Positions 57,100 through 64,000 of a stretch of DNA of 64,000 bases are shown here, in pieces. Source of the DNA: Streptomyces cacaoi (GTDB lineage Bacteria > Actinomycetota > Actinomycetes > Streptomycetales > Streptomycetaceae); assembly GCF_006539165.1 (NCBI RefSeq), contig NZ_BJMM01000023.1, positions 1 to 64,000 of the forward strand. The letters run 5' to 3'. Under the pieces are notes generated by a model. That model saw nothing but the letters and a program-made list of their open reading frames with translations. It made no database searches and had not been told where the DNA came from. Position 1 is the stretch's first letter; each line of letters opens with the position of its first letter. Made by a program: the position numbers and the translations under genes.

Positions 57100-57609
57100 C
57101 TAGCCCTTCAGTGGACCGCCGCCCGCCACGAGCTTGCCGTTCCGGACCTTCACCGGGACCTCCGGCAGCGGCTTCGTCGCGGGCCCCTGGGCCACCTTGC
57201 CCGTGGCGGCCTCGAACCGGCTGCCGTGCAGCGGGCACACGGCCTCGCCCTTCTCTACGCTGTCGAGCATCCCGCCCTGGTGGGTGCACACGGCGCTGAA
57301 GCACTTGAACTCGCCGTCGGCGGGCCGGGACACGAGCACCCGCTGCTTCGGATAGATCTTCGCCCCGCCGACCGGGACGGCGTCGGCCGCCCCCAGCTCG
57401 ACCGGCTCGTCCGGGCCGGGTGAACCGCCGTCCTGGCCGGAGCCTTCCGAACCGCCGCACGCGGCGGCCGTCAGCCCGAGCGCCGCCAGGGCCGCCCCGC
57501 ACAGGACGGCGCGGCGTCCCGCCCGTGGTGCCTGGCCGGTCTGCTGCCCGGACACGGCGGCCGTACCGGGCTCGTGATCGGTGCCCGTACCGGGCTCACT
57601 GCTGCTCAC
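57100..57609 (-). CDS. Rieske (2Fe-2S) lipoprotein
   Basis: 169-residue exported Rieske protein. A twin-arginine-like signal (RAGRRAVLCGAALAALGL) ends in a lipobox-like TAAAC. The cluster ligands are CFSAVCTHQGGMLD (CxH) and AVCPLHGSRFEAATG (CxxH). PLPEVPVKVRNGKLVAGG closes the beta-sandwich. A GTG start at 57609 lies 7 bases after TAGAGT, fitting a leaderless message. It probably transfers electrons at the outer membrane face; the partner enzyme is not adjacent. Confidence 0.9.
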   Translation of the reverse strand: MSSSEPGTGTDHEPGTAAVSGQQTGQAPRAGRRAVLCGAALAALGLTAAACGGSEGSGQDGGSPGPDEPVELGAADAVPVGGAKIYPKQRVLVSRPADGEFKCFSAVCTHQGGMLDSVEKGEAVCPLHGSRFEAATGKVAQGPATKPLPEVPVKVRNGKLVAGGGPLKG

Positions 57610-57616
57610 GCGCCGT

Positions 57617-57622
57617 ACTCTA
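57617..57622 (-). promoter_or_regulatory. -10 element of a leaderless Rieske gene transcript
   Basis: TAGAGT on the minus strand, then 7 bases to the GTG at 57609, without a Shine-Dalgarno. Confidence 0.45.
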
Positions 57623-57717
57623 CGTCCCCTTCGTGTGCCTTCGGGCGCCCGGTGCCGGCACCCGGGCGCGGACGCGCGCACATGCGCCCGCGCCCGGGGC
57701 CGCCCCGGCGCCCGGGG

Positions 57718-60700
57718 CTACTTCTTCGCGCCCTTGGCGGCCTTCTTGGCGGGCGCCTTCTTGGCCGCCGCCTTCTTCCCGGCGGCAGCCCGGGTCTTCG
57801 AGGCGGCAGAGGACGCCGAAGCCTTCGACGTCGCCGAAGCCTTCGACGAGGCAGAGGACTTCGACGACGCAGAGGACGCCGAGGACTTCTCAGCCGCGGA
57901 CGACTTCGCCGCCGCCTTCTTCCCGGCGGCCCGCGCGGTGACGGTCTTCTTCGCCGCACCCGCCGAGGCCACCGTCTTCGCCGCGCCCGTACGGGACTTC
58001 GCGCCCGCCTTCCGGCCGCGCCCCGCGGGCGGTGCCGCGTCGCTCACGCGGTCGCCGAGCATGTCGCGCAAGAATTTGCCGGTGTGGCTGGCCGGGACGG
58101 AGGCGACCTCCTCGGGGGTGCCCTCGGCGACCAGGAGCCCGCCGCCGTTGCCGCCCTCGGGGCCGAGGTCGACGACCCAGTCCGCGGTCTTGATGACATC
58201 CAGGTTGTGCTCGATGACGATCACCGAGTTGCCCTTGTCGACCAGGCCCTCCAGCACGGCGATGAGCTTGCGGATGTCCTCGAAGTGCAGGCCGGTCGTC
58301 GGCTCGTCCAGCACGTAGACGGTCTTGCCGGTCGAGCGCTTCTGGAGCTCGCTGGCGAGCTTCACCCGCTGTGCCTCGCCGCCGGAGAGCGTCGGGGCCG
58401 ACTGGCCGAGCCGCACATAGCCGAGGCCGACGTCGTTGAGCGTCCGCAGGTGCCGGGCGATCGCGGGCACCGCCTCGAAGAAGTCCAGGGCCTGTTCGAT
58501 CGGCATGTCCAGGACCTCGGCGATGTTCTTGCCCTTGTAGTGCACCTCCAGGGTCTCCCGGTTGTAGCGGGCGCCGTGGCAGACCTCGCAGGGCACGTAC
58601 ACATCGGGCAGGAAGTTCATCTCGATCTTGATCGTGCCGTCACCGGCGCAGTTCTCGCACCGGCCGCCCTTGACGTTGAACGAGAAGCGGCCCTGCTGGT
58701 AGCCGCGGACCTTCGCCTCGGTCGTCTCCGCGAACAGCTTGCGGACGTGGTCGAAGACACCCGTGTAGGTGGCCGGGTTGGAGCGCGGGGTACGGCCGAT
58801 GGGGGACTGGTCGACGTGGACGACCTTGTCCACCAGATCGTCGCCCTCCACCCGGACGTGCCGCCCGGGCACCGACTTGGCGGCGTTCAGCTCCCGCGCC
58901 AGATGCGTGTAGAGGATGTCGTTGACCAGCGTCGACTTCCCCGAGCCCGAGACGCCGGTGACGGCCGTCAGCACGCCGAGCGGGAAGGAGACGTCGATGT
59001 CCTGGAGGTTGTTCTCCCGGGCGCCGCGCACCGTCAGCTGCCGCGCCGGATCGGCGGGCCTGCGCACCTCGGGCACCGGGATCTCCCGCTTGCCCGCCAG
59101 GTACTCGCCGGTGACCGAGTCGGAGTTGGCCAGCAGCTCCTTCAACGGGCCGCTGTGCACGACCTTGCCGCCGTGCTCGCCGGCGCCGGGGCCGATGTCC
59201 ACGACCCAGTCGGACGCCTTGATGGTGTCCTCGTCGTGCTCGACGACGATCAGGGTGTTGCCCAGGTCCCGCAGCCGTACCAGCGTCTCGATCAGCCGGT
59301 GGTTGTCCCGCTGGTGCAGCCCGATCGACGGCTCGTCCAGCACGTAGAGCACGCCCACCAGGCCGGAGCCGATCTGGGTGGCCAGCCGGATGCGCTGGGC
59401 CTCGCCGCCGGAGAGGGTGCCCGCCGCGCGGTTGAGCGTCAGATAGTCCAGGCCGACGTCGACGAGGAAGCGCAGCCGCTCGTTGACCTCCTTGAGCACC
59501 CGCTCGGCGATCTTCTTCTCGCGCCCGGTCAGCTCCAGATCGCGCAGGAAGTCGGCGCACTCGGTGATCGACATCGCGGACGCCTCCGCGATCGACTTGC
59601 CCTGCACCGTCACCGAGAGGATCAGCGGCTTGAGCCGGGTGCCCTCGCAGGCCGGGCAGTTCACCTCGCGCATGTAGCCCTCGAAGCGCTCCCGGCTGCT
59701 GTCGGTCTCCGCCTCGGAGTGCCGCCGCTTGACGAACGGCACCGCGCCCTCGAACGCCGTGGTGTAGGCCCGCTCCCGGCCGTACCGGTTGCGGTAGCGC
59801 ACCTCGACCTGGGTCTTGTGGCCGTACAGCAGCGCCTTCTTGGCGCGGGCCGGCAGCCCCGCCCAGGGGATGTCGGTACGGAAGCCGAGCGCGTCGGCCA
59901 GCGCGCCGATGAGCCGGCCGAAGTACTCCCGGGTGTGCCCGTGCGACCAGGGGTGGATGGCGCCCTCGTCCAGCGACTTGTCCTCGTCCGGGACGATCAG
60001 CTCCGGGTCCACCTCCATCTGGGTGCCGATGCCGGTGCACACCGGGCAGGCGCCGAAGGGGGAGTTGAAGGAGAAGGAGCGCGGCTCCAGCTCCTCGAAC
60101 GAGAGGTCGTCGTAGGGGCAGTACAGGTGCTCGGAGTACATCCGCTCACGCTGCGGGTCGTCCGGCTCCAGATCGACGAAGTCGAGGATGACCATGCCGC
60201 CGGAGAGCCCCAGCGCGGTCTCGACCGAGTCGGTCAGCCGGCGCTTGGCGGTGCTCTTGACGGTGAGGCGGTCGACGACCACCTCGATGGTGTGCTTCTC
60301 CTGCTTCTTCAGCTTCGGCGGGTCGGACAGCTGGATCGTCGTCCCGTCCACCCGGGCCCGGCTGTAGCCCTTGGTCTGGAGCTCGTTGAAGAGGTCGACG
60401 AACTCGCCCTTGCGCTCGCGCACCAGCGGCGAGAGCACCTGGAAGCGGCTGCCCTCCTCCAGGCCGAGCACCTTGTCGACGATCGCCTGCGGCGACTGCC
60501 GGGCGATGGGCCGGGAGCACACCGGGCAGTGCGGCTTGCCGATCCGGGCGTAGAGCAGCCGGAGGTAGTCGTACACCTCGGTGATCGTGCCGACGGTCGA
60601 GCGCGGATTGCGCGAGGTCGACTTCTGGTCGATGGAGACCGCGGGGGACAGGCCCTCGATGAAGTCGACATCGGGCTTGTCCATCTGCCCGAGGAACTGC

Positions 60701-60888
60701 CGCGCGTAGGCGGACAGCGACTCCACGTAGCGCCGCTGGCCCTCCGCGAAGATCGTGTCGAAGGCGAGCGACGACTTCCCCGAGCCGGAGAGGCCGGTGA
60801 AGACGATCAGGGAGTCGCGGGGGAGGTCGATCGAGACGTTCCGGAGATTGTGCTCCCGAGCGCCACGGACGAGGAGACGGTCGGCCAC
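57718..60888 (-). CDS. uvrA: Excinuclease ABC subunit UvrA
   Basis: DNA-damage recognition ATPase of nucleotide excision repair, about 1056 residues. First nucleotide-binding domain: FTGLSGSGKSSLAFDTIFAE; zinc finger CPVCSRPIARQ; signature GGEAQRIRLATQIGSGLVGV. Second: TGVSGSGKSTLVNDILYTHL, the CENCAGDGTIKI zinc module, and SGGEAQRVKLASELQKRSTG with VYVLDEPTTGLHFEDI. The C-terminal ~110 residues form a Lys/Ala/Ser-rich tail beyond the family's normal end. The GTG at 60888 gives VADRLLVRGAREHNL, the conserved start; a GTG at 60900 is possible. Partners uvrB and uvrC are in the window. Confidence 0.97.
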   Translation of the reverse strand: MADRLLVRGAREHNLRNVSIDLPRDSLIVFTGLSGSGKSSLAFDTIFAEGQRRYVESLSAYARQFLGQMDKPDVDFIEGLSPAVSIDQKSTSRNPRSTVGTITEVYDYLRLLYARIGKPHCPVCSRPIARQSPQAIVDKVLGLEEGSRFQVLSPLVRERKGEFVDLFNELQTKGYSRARVDGTTIQLSDPPKLKKQEKHTIEVVVDRLTVKSTAKRRLTDSVETALGLSGGMVILDFVDLEPDDPQRERMYSEHLYCPYDDLSFEELEPRSFSFNSPFGACPVCTGIGTQMEVDPELIVPDEDKSLDEGAIHPWSHGHTREYFGRLIGALADALGFRTDIPWAGLPARAKKALLYGHKTQVEVRYRNRYGRERAYTTAFEGAVPFVKRRHSEAETDSSRERFEGYMREVNCPACEGTRLKPLILSVTVQGKSIAEASAMSITECADFLRDLELTGREKKIAERVLKEVNERLRFLVDVGLDYLTLNRAAGTLSGGEAQRIRLATQIGSGLVGVLYVLDEPSIGLHQRDNHRLIETLVRLRDLGNTLIVVEHDEDTIKASDWVVDIGPGAGEHGGKVVHSGPLKELLANSDSVTGEYLAGKREIPVPEVRRPADPARQLTVRGARENNLQDIDVSFPLGVLTAVTGVSGSGKSTLVNDILYTHLARELNAAKSVPGRHVRVEGDDLVDKVVHVDQSPIGRTPRSNPATYTGVFDHVRKLFAETTEAKVRGYQQGRFSFNVKGGRCENCAGDGTIKIEMNFLPDVYVPCEVCHGARYNRETLEVHYKGKNIAEVLDMPIEQALDFFEAVPAIARHLRTLNDVGLGYVRLGQSAPTLSGGEAQRVKLASELQKRSTGKTVYVLDEPTTGLHFEDIRKLIAVLEGLVDKGNSVIVIEHNLDVIKTADWVVDLGPEGGNGGGLLVAEGTPEEVASVPASHTGKFLRDMLGDRVSDAAPPAGRGRKAGAKSRTGAAKTVASAGAAKKTVTARAAGKKAAAKSSAAEKSSASSASSKSSASSKASATSKASASSAASKTRAAAGKKAAAKKAPAKKAAKGAKK

Positions 60889-60924
60889 GCTGGCGTGCAC
60901 CTTTCATGCCTGCTGCTGCTTGGG

Positions 60925-60944
60925 CCGCGGGCTGCTGCCCGCGG
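60925..60944 (-). promoter_or_regulatory. Stem-loop just upstream of uvrA
   Basis: A perfect 8-bp stem (60925-60932 with 60937-60944, TGCT loop) lies about 37 bases before the uvrA start. The likely -10 box is TATAGG near 61050, so the uvrA leader would be about 155 nt with this hairpin near its end. Confidence 0.4.
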
Positions 60945-61137
60945 AGGGAGGGAAGGACGTGCGCCCGGGGCGGCACGGGGACATCCCCCAAGAGTAGGAC
61001 GGCGCCGGCCGGAGTGTGGTGCGCTTCCCGGTCGGGAACCTCCCCCGAGCCTATAGCACGCGTATTCGATTTTGTGCCGCTCCGCCCTCCGGTCCACCCG
61101 GCAGCCCGCCGTCTTCCGCTCCTCACCGGGGCCGCAT

Positions 61138-61143
61138 TAGCTT
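61138..61143 (+). promoter_or_regulatory. -10 element, leaderless mycothiol-dependent enzyme gene
   Basis: TAGCTT, 6 bases, then ATG at 61150; no Shine-Dalgarno at normal spacing. Confidence 0.4.
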
Positions 61144-61149
61144 GGGGCC

Positions 61150-61851
61150 ATGATCACGCCCGAGCAGGATGCCGAACGTGTACGGACCGCCACCGAGCAA
61201 CTCCTTCACGCCCTCATGAAGCTCGATTCCGCCGAGGTCACCCAGCCGTCCCAGCTCCCCGGCTGGACCCGTGCGCACGTCCTCGCGCACCTCGCCCGCA
61301 ACGCCGACGCCCTCGTCAACGTGCTCGCGGGACAGCCCATGTACCGCAGTGCCGAGGCCCGGGACGCCGACATCGAGCGCGGCGCCGGCAGCACACTCGC
61401 CGAGCTGCTCGACGATGTGCGCCGCACCGCCTCCCGGCTCGACACCGCCTTCCACGGGCTCACCGAGGAGGACTGGAAGCGCACCGTCACCCTGCGCAAC
61501 GGCGTGACCGACCTCGCCTCCGCGCTGCCCTTCCGGCGCTGGGTCGAGGTCGAGCTGCACCACGTCGACCTCGGCATCGGCTACACCCTGGAGGACCTGC
61601 CGGGCACCTTCCTCGACCGCGAGCTGACCACCCTGGCCCGCCGGTTCGCCTCCCATCCGGACGTCCCCGAGGCGATCGAACTGCGCGCCGAGGACGGCCG
61701 GGTCTGGCACACCGGTGCCGAGCCGCGCGAGGGGCAGCCGCCGCTCGTCGTGGCCGGCAGCCCGTCCGCGCTGGTCGGCTGGCTCGCCGGCCGCACCAGC
61801 GGCACCGGCCTCTCGGCCCGCGGCTCCCTCCCGAAGCTGCCCCCGCTGTGA
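61150..61851 (+). CDS. Maleylpyruvate isomerase-type mycothiol-dependent enzyme
   Basis: 233-residue DinB/MDMPI-fold protein. Family signature: QLPGWTRAHVLAHLARNADA (residues ~36-55), with the His of HVLAHLARN and the His of VELHHVDLGIGY supplying the metal site with an acidic residue. The C-terminal region (AEDGRVWHTGAEPREGQPPL, LVGWLAGRTSGTGL) is the MDMPI C-terminal (SCP2-like) domain. Mycothiol is the low-molecular-weight thiol of Actinobacteria; the reaction of this member is not known. Divergent from uvrA over 261 bp. Confidence 0.88.
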   Translation: MITPEQDAERVRTATEQLLHALMKLDSAEVTQPSQLPGWTRAHVLAHLARNADALVNVLAGQPMYRSAEARDADIERGAGSTLAELLDDVRRTASRLDTAFHGLTEEDWKRTVTLRNGVTDLASALPFRRWVEVELHHVDLGIGYTLEDLPGTFLDRELTTLARRFASHPDVPEAIELRAEDGRVWHTGAEPREGQPPLVVAGSPSALVGWLAGRTSGTGLSARGSLPKLPPL

Positions 61852-61887
61852 GCCCCCCGGGGCAGGCGCGCGGGCGACGCCGGAGCC

Positions 61888-61893
61888 TAGGCT
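61888..61893 (+). promoter_or_regulatory. -10 element, leaderless MBL-fold gene
   Basis: TAGGCT, 6 bases, then ATG at 61900; no Shine-Dalgarno. Confidence 0.45.
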
Positions 61894-61899
61894 GACCCC

Positions 61900-62556
61900 A
61901 TGGCGTACACCGGAGAGGTGCGGGTCGGCGGACCCGCAGACGTGCACGAGCTGCCGGGGCTGATGATCTCCAAGATCGCCGTCGGCCCCATGGACAACAA
62001 CGCGTATCTGCTGCGCTGCCGCGCGACGGACGAACAGCTGCTGATCGACGCGGCGAACGAGCCGGAGACGCTGCTGCGTTTCATCGGCGAGGACGGCATC
62101 GCCGCGGTCGTCACCACGCACCGGCACGGCGACCACTGGCAGGCGCTCGACGAGGTCGTCCGGGCCACCCGGGCCACCACCTACGCGGGCAAGGAGGACG
62201 CCGAGGGGATCCCGGTGCCCACCGATGTGCTCGTCGAGGACGGCGGCGTCATCCAGGTCGGCGAGGTGGAGCTGCGCGCCCGCCACCTCGTCGGCCACAC
62301 CCCGGGCTCCATCGCCCTGATCTACGACGACCCGCACGGCCATCCGCACGTGTTCACCGGCGACTGCCTCTTCCCCGGCGGCGTCGGCAACACCTTCGGC
62401 GACTCCGCCGCGTTCGCCCGGCTGATCGACGACGTCGAGCACAAGATCTTCGACCAGCTCCCCGACGAGACCTGGGTCTACCCCGGGCACGGGGCCGACA
62501 CCACCCTGGGAGCGGAGCGCCCGCAGCTGGCCGAGTGGCGCGAACGCGGCTGGTAG
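61900..62556 (+). CDS. MBL-fold metallo-hydrolase
   Basis: 218-residue glyoxalase II-like hydrolase. Zinc-binding motif is VVTTHRHGDHWQALDEVV (HxHxDH), with further ligands in HLVGHTPGSIALIYDD, VFTGDCLFPGGVGNTFGDSA and WVYPGHGADTTLG. A homologue (Rv1637c) also adjoins uvrA in mycobacteria, so the linkage to excision repair is ancient, though no repair role is shown. The substrate may be a thioester of mycothiol, given the neighbouring mycothiol-dependent-type enzyme; that is inference. Confidence 0.92.
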   Translation: MAYTGEVRVGGPADVHELPGLMISKIAVGPMDNNAYLLRCRATDEQLLIDAANEPETLLRFIGEDGIAAVVTTHRHGDHWQALDEVVRATRATTYAGKEDAEGIPVPTDVLVEDGGVIQVGEVELRARHLVGHTPGSIALIYDDPHGHPHVFTGDCLFPGGVGNTFGDSAAFARLIDDVEHKIFDQLPDETWVYPGHGADTTLGAERPQLAEWRERGW

Positions 62557-62648
62557 CAGCGGGAGTCGGGCCGGCCGGGGGCGGGCGACGAGCCCCTCGG
62601 GGACCCCCGGCGCACCCCGCGCCACCGTCCACCGTCACCCTCCGCAAG

Positions 62649-62654
62649 TAGGGT
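62649..62654 (+). promoter_or_regulatory. -10 element, leaderless uvrC transcript
   Basis: TAGGGT, then 7 bases and the ATG at 62662, identical geometry to ogt. The upstream -35 position reads CCGTCACCC, sharing only the GTCA core with the damage-type box, so damage control is doubtful. Confidence 0.5.
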
Positions 62655-62661
62655 GTCCACC

Positions 62662-64000
62662 ATGGCAGACCCCACCACCTATCGACCCGAACCGGGAGAG
62701 ATCCCCGACTCGCCCGGGGTCTACCGCTTCCGCGACGAGCACCGCCGGGTGATCTACGTCGGCAAGGCCAAGAGCCTGCGCCAGCGGCTGAACAACTACT
62801 TCCAGGATCTCTCCGGCCTGCACCCGCGCACCCGCACGATGGTGACGACGGCGGCGTCCGTGGAGTGGACGGTCGTCGCCACCGAGGTCGAGGCGCTCCA
62901 GCTCGAATACACCTGGATCAAGGAGTACGACCCCCGCTTCAACGTCAAGTACCGCGACGACAAGAGCTATCCGTATCTCGCGGTGACGATGAACGAGCAG
63001 TTCCCCCGGGTCCAGGTGATGCGCGGCCAGAAGAAGAAGGGCGTGCGCTACTTCGGCCCCTACGGCCAGGCGTGGGCGATCCGCGAGACGGTCGACCTGA
63101 TGCTCCGCGTCTTTCCCGTACGCACCTGCTCCGCAGGGGTGTTCAAGCGTTCCGCGCAGATCGGCAGGCCCTGTCTGCTGGGCTACATCGGCAAGTGCTC
63201 CGCCCCCTGCGTCGGCCGGGTCTCCCCGGAGGAGCACCGCGAACTGGCCGCCGAGTTCTGCGACTTCATGGCCGGGCACACCGGTTCCCATCTGCGCCGC
63301 CTGGAGCGGCGGATGGCCGAGGCCGCCGAGGAGATGGAGTACGAGCGGGCCGCCAAGCTGCGGGACGACATCGAGGCGCTCAAGCGCGCCATGGAGAAGA
63401 ACGCCGTCGTCCTCACCGACGCCACCGACGCCGATCTGATCGCCGTCGCCGAGGACGAGCTGGAGGCCGCGGTGCAGATCTTCCATGTGCGCGGCGGCCG
63501 GGTGCGCGGCCAGCGCGGCTGGGTCACCGACAAGGTCGAGGAGGTCGCCACGGCCGGCCTGGTCGAGCACGCGCTCCAGCAGCTCTACGGCGACGAGAGC
63601 GGCGACGCCGGCGGCGGCGCCGGCAACGGCGGCGTGCCCAAGGAGGTGCTGGTCCCGGCGCTGCCCGAGCCCGCCGAGCCGATAACGCAGTGGCTGAGCG
63701 AGCGCCGCGGCGCCCAGGTCGACCTCCGCATCCCGCAGCGTGGCGACAAGCGCGCCCTCATGGAGACGGTGCACCGCAACGCCCAGCACGCCCTCGCCCT
63801 GCACAAGACCAAGCGCGCCTCCGATCTGACGACCCGCTCCCGCGCCCTGGAGGAGATCGCCGGGGCGCTCGATCTGGAGGAGGTGCCGCTGCGCATCGAG
63901 TGCTTCGACATCTCGCACCTCCAGGGCGACGACGTGGTGGCCTCGATGGTCGTCTTCGAGGACGGCCTGGCCCGCAAGAGCGAGTACCGCCGCTTCCAGA
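62662..64000 (+). CDS. uvrC: Excinuclease ABC subunit UvrC, 5' part
   Basis: Dual-incision nuclease of nucleotide excision repair; 446 codons are visible and the gene continues past the window. The N-terminal GIY-YIG domain (3' incision) reads PGVYRFRDEHRRVIYVGKAK, with LRQRLNNYFQ and LEYTWIKEYDPRFNVKY. A Cys cluster (RPCLLGYIGKCSAPC) follows. The UVR domain that binds UvrB is LRRLERRMAEAAEEMEYERA. The start of the RNase H-like domain for 5' incision is seen as RIECFDISHLQGDDVVASMV, with its first catalytic Asp. The ATG at 62662 follows TAGGGT by 7 bases. Confidence 0.97.
   Translation, partial: MADPTTYRPEPGEIPDSPGVYRFRDEHRRVIYVGKAKSLRQRLNNYFQDLSGLHPRTRTMVTTAASVEWTVVATEVEALQLEYTWIKEYDPRFNVKYRDDKSYPYLAVTMNEQFPRVQVMRGQKKKGVRYFGPYGQAWAIRETVDLMLRVFPVRTCSAGVFKRSAQIGRPCLLGYIGKCSAPCVGRVSPEEHRELAAEFCDFMAGHTGSHLRRLERRMAEAAEEMEYERAAKLRDDIEALKRAMEKNAVVLTDATDADLIAVAEDELEAAVQIFHVRGGRVRGQRGWVTDKVEEVATAGLVEHALQQLYGDESGDAGGGAGNGGVPKEVLVPALPEPAEPITQWLSERRGAQVDLRIPQRGDKRALMETVHRNAQHALALHKTKRASDLTTRSRALEEIAGALDLEEVPLRIECFDISHLQGDDVVASMVVFEDGLARKSEYRRFQ

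Noticed and set aside
61054..61069. LexA-box-like sequence TAGCACGCGTATTCGA upstream of uvrA
   Set aside because: Only one half (ATTCGA) resembles the TCGAAC...GTTCGA palindrome; the other half fits poorly, so LexA control cannot be claimed.
62640..62648. Damage-type -35 box for uvrC
   Set aside because: The TAGGGT -10 box is perfect, but the matching upstream position (CCGTCACCC) shares only four of nine bases with TTGTCRGTG.

Overview
The window is high-GC DNA with the codon use, leaderless promoters and gene families of a Streptomyces chromosome core. Markers are mycothiol-dependent enzymes, an actinobacterial four-domain S1 protein, an SPW_0924-type micro-protein and a single bldA-type TTA codon. 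The order polA - rpsA - coaE - uvrB - uvrA, with an MBL-fold gene next to uvrA, is the conserved actinobacterial arrangement also seen in Mycobacterium (polA, rpsA, coaE, uvrB, uvrA near Rv1629-Rv1638), here interspersed with Streptomyces-type genes. No insertion sequence, prophage, CRISPR array, tRNA or rRNA was recognised.

Layout. Positions 1-4139 (minus strand) hold a branched-chain amino-acid ABC operon: binding protein, LivH, LivM and the first codons of LivG. Positions 4999-7884 hold a hotdog thioesterase and an FdhF/YdeP-type molybdopterin oxidoreductase. Positions 8168-14312 hold polA, a secreted lytic transglycosylase, a 44-residue membrane peptide and a DUF3068 protein. Positions 14361-24861 hold hrpB, a methyltransferase, rpsA, a secreted beta-helix protein, a PAC2 protein, coaE, a TPR protein, a putative BELL/BASS amyloid-signalling cell-death protein and an aldo/keto reductase. 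Positions 25049-30336 hold an SNF2 helicase coupled to a SWIM zinc-finger protein. Positions 30651-38803 hold two GNATs, a MoxR ATPase/VWA pair, a Pro/Gln-rich repeat protein, a methyltransferase with the only TTA codon found, and a PIG-L deacetylase. Positions 38837-45528 hold a SpoIIE-type phosphatase, an MFS exporter, ogt, glpQ and uvrB. Positions 45747-49644 hold terD, a frameshifted TerD/FtsK-like gene and terC under a yybP-ykoY Mn riboswitch. Positions 49776-57609 hold secreted proteins, a helix-turn-helix protein and a Rieske lipoprotein. Positions 57718-64000 hold uvrA, a mycothiol-dependent-type enzyme, an MBL hydrolase and uvrC, which runs off the right edge.

How the parts work together. 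The window is a DNA-repair neighbourhood (polA, ogt, uvrB, uvrA, uvrC, SNF2/SWIM). Four of these genes (polA, SNF2 helicase, ogt, uvrB) carry upstream elements matching the LexA-independent actinobacterial DNA-damage promoter (tTGTCRGTG-N8-TAnnnT, recognised with PafBC). Three of them are placed so that the transcript would begin at or next to the start codon. Other notable signals are a Mn riboswitch whose closing strand can instead mask the terC ribosome-binding site, a 20-bp perfect inverted repeat bracketing the MFS start codon, a BELL-BASS candidate without an adjacent NLR, and tandem repeats with a 9-bp period both inside and outside genes.
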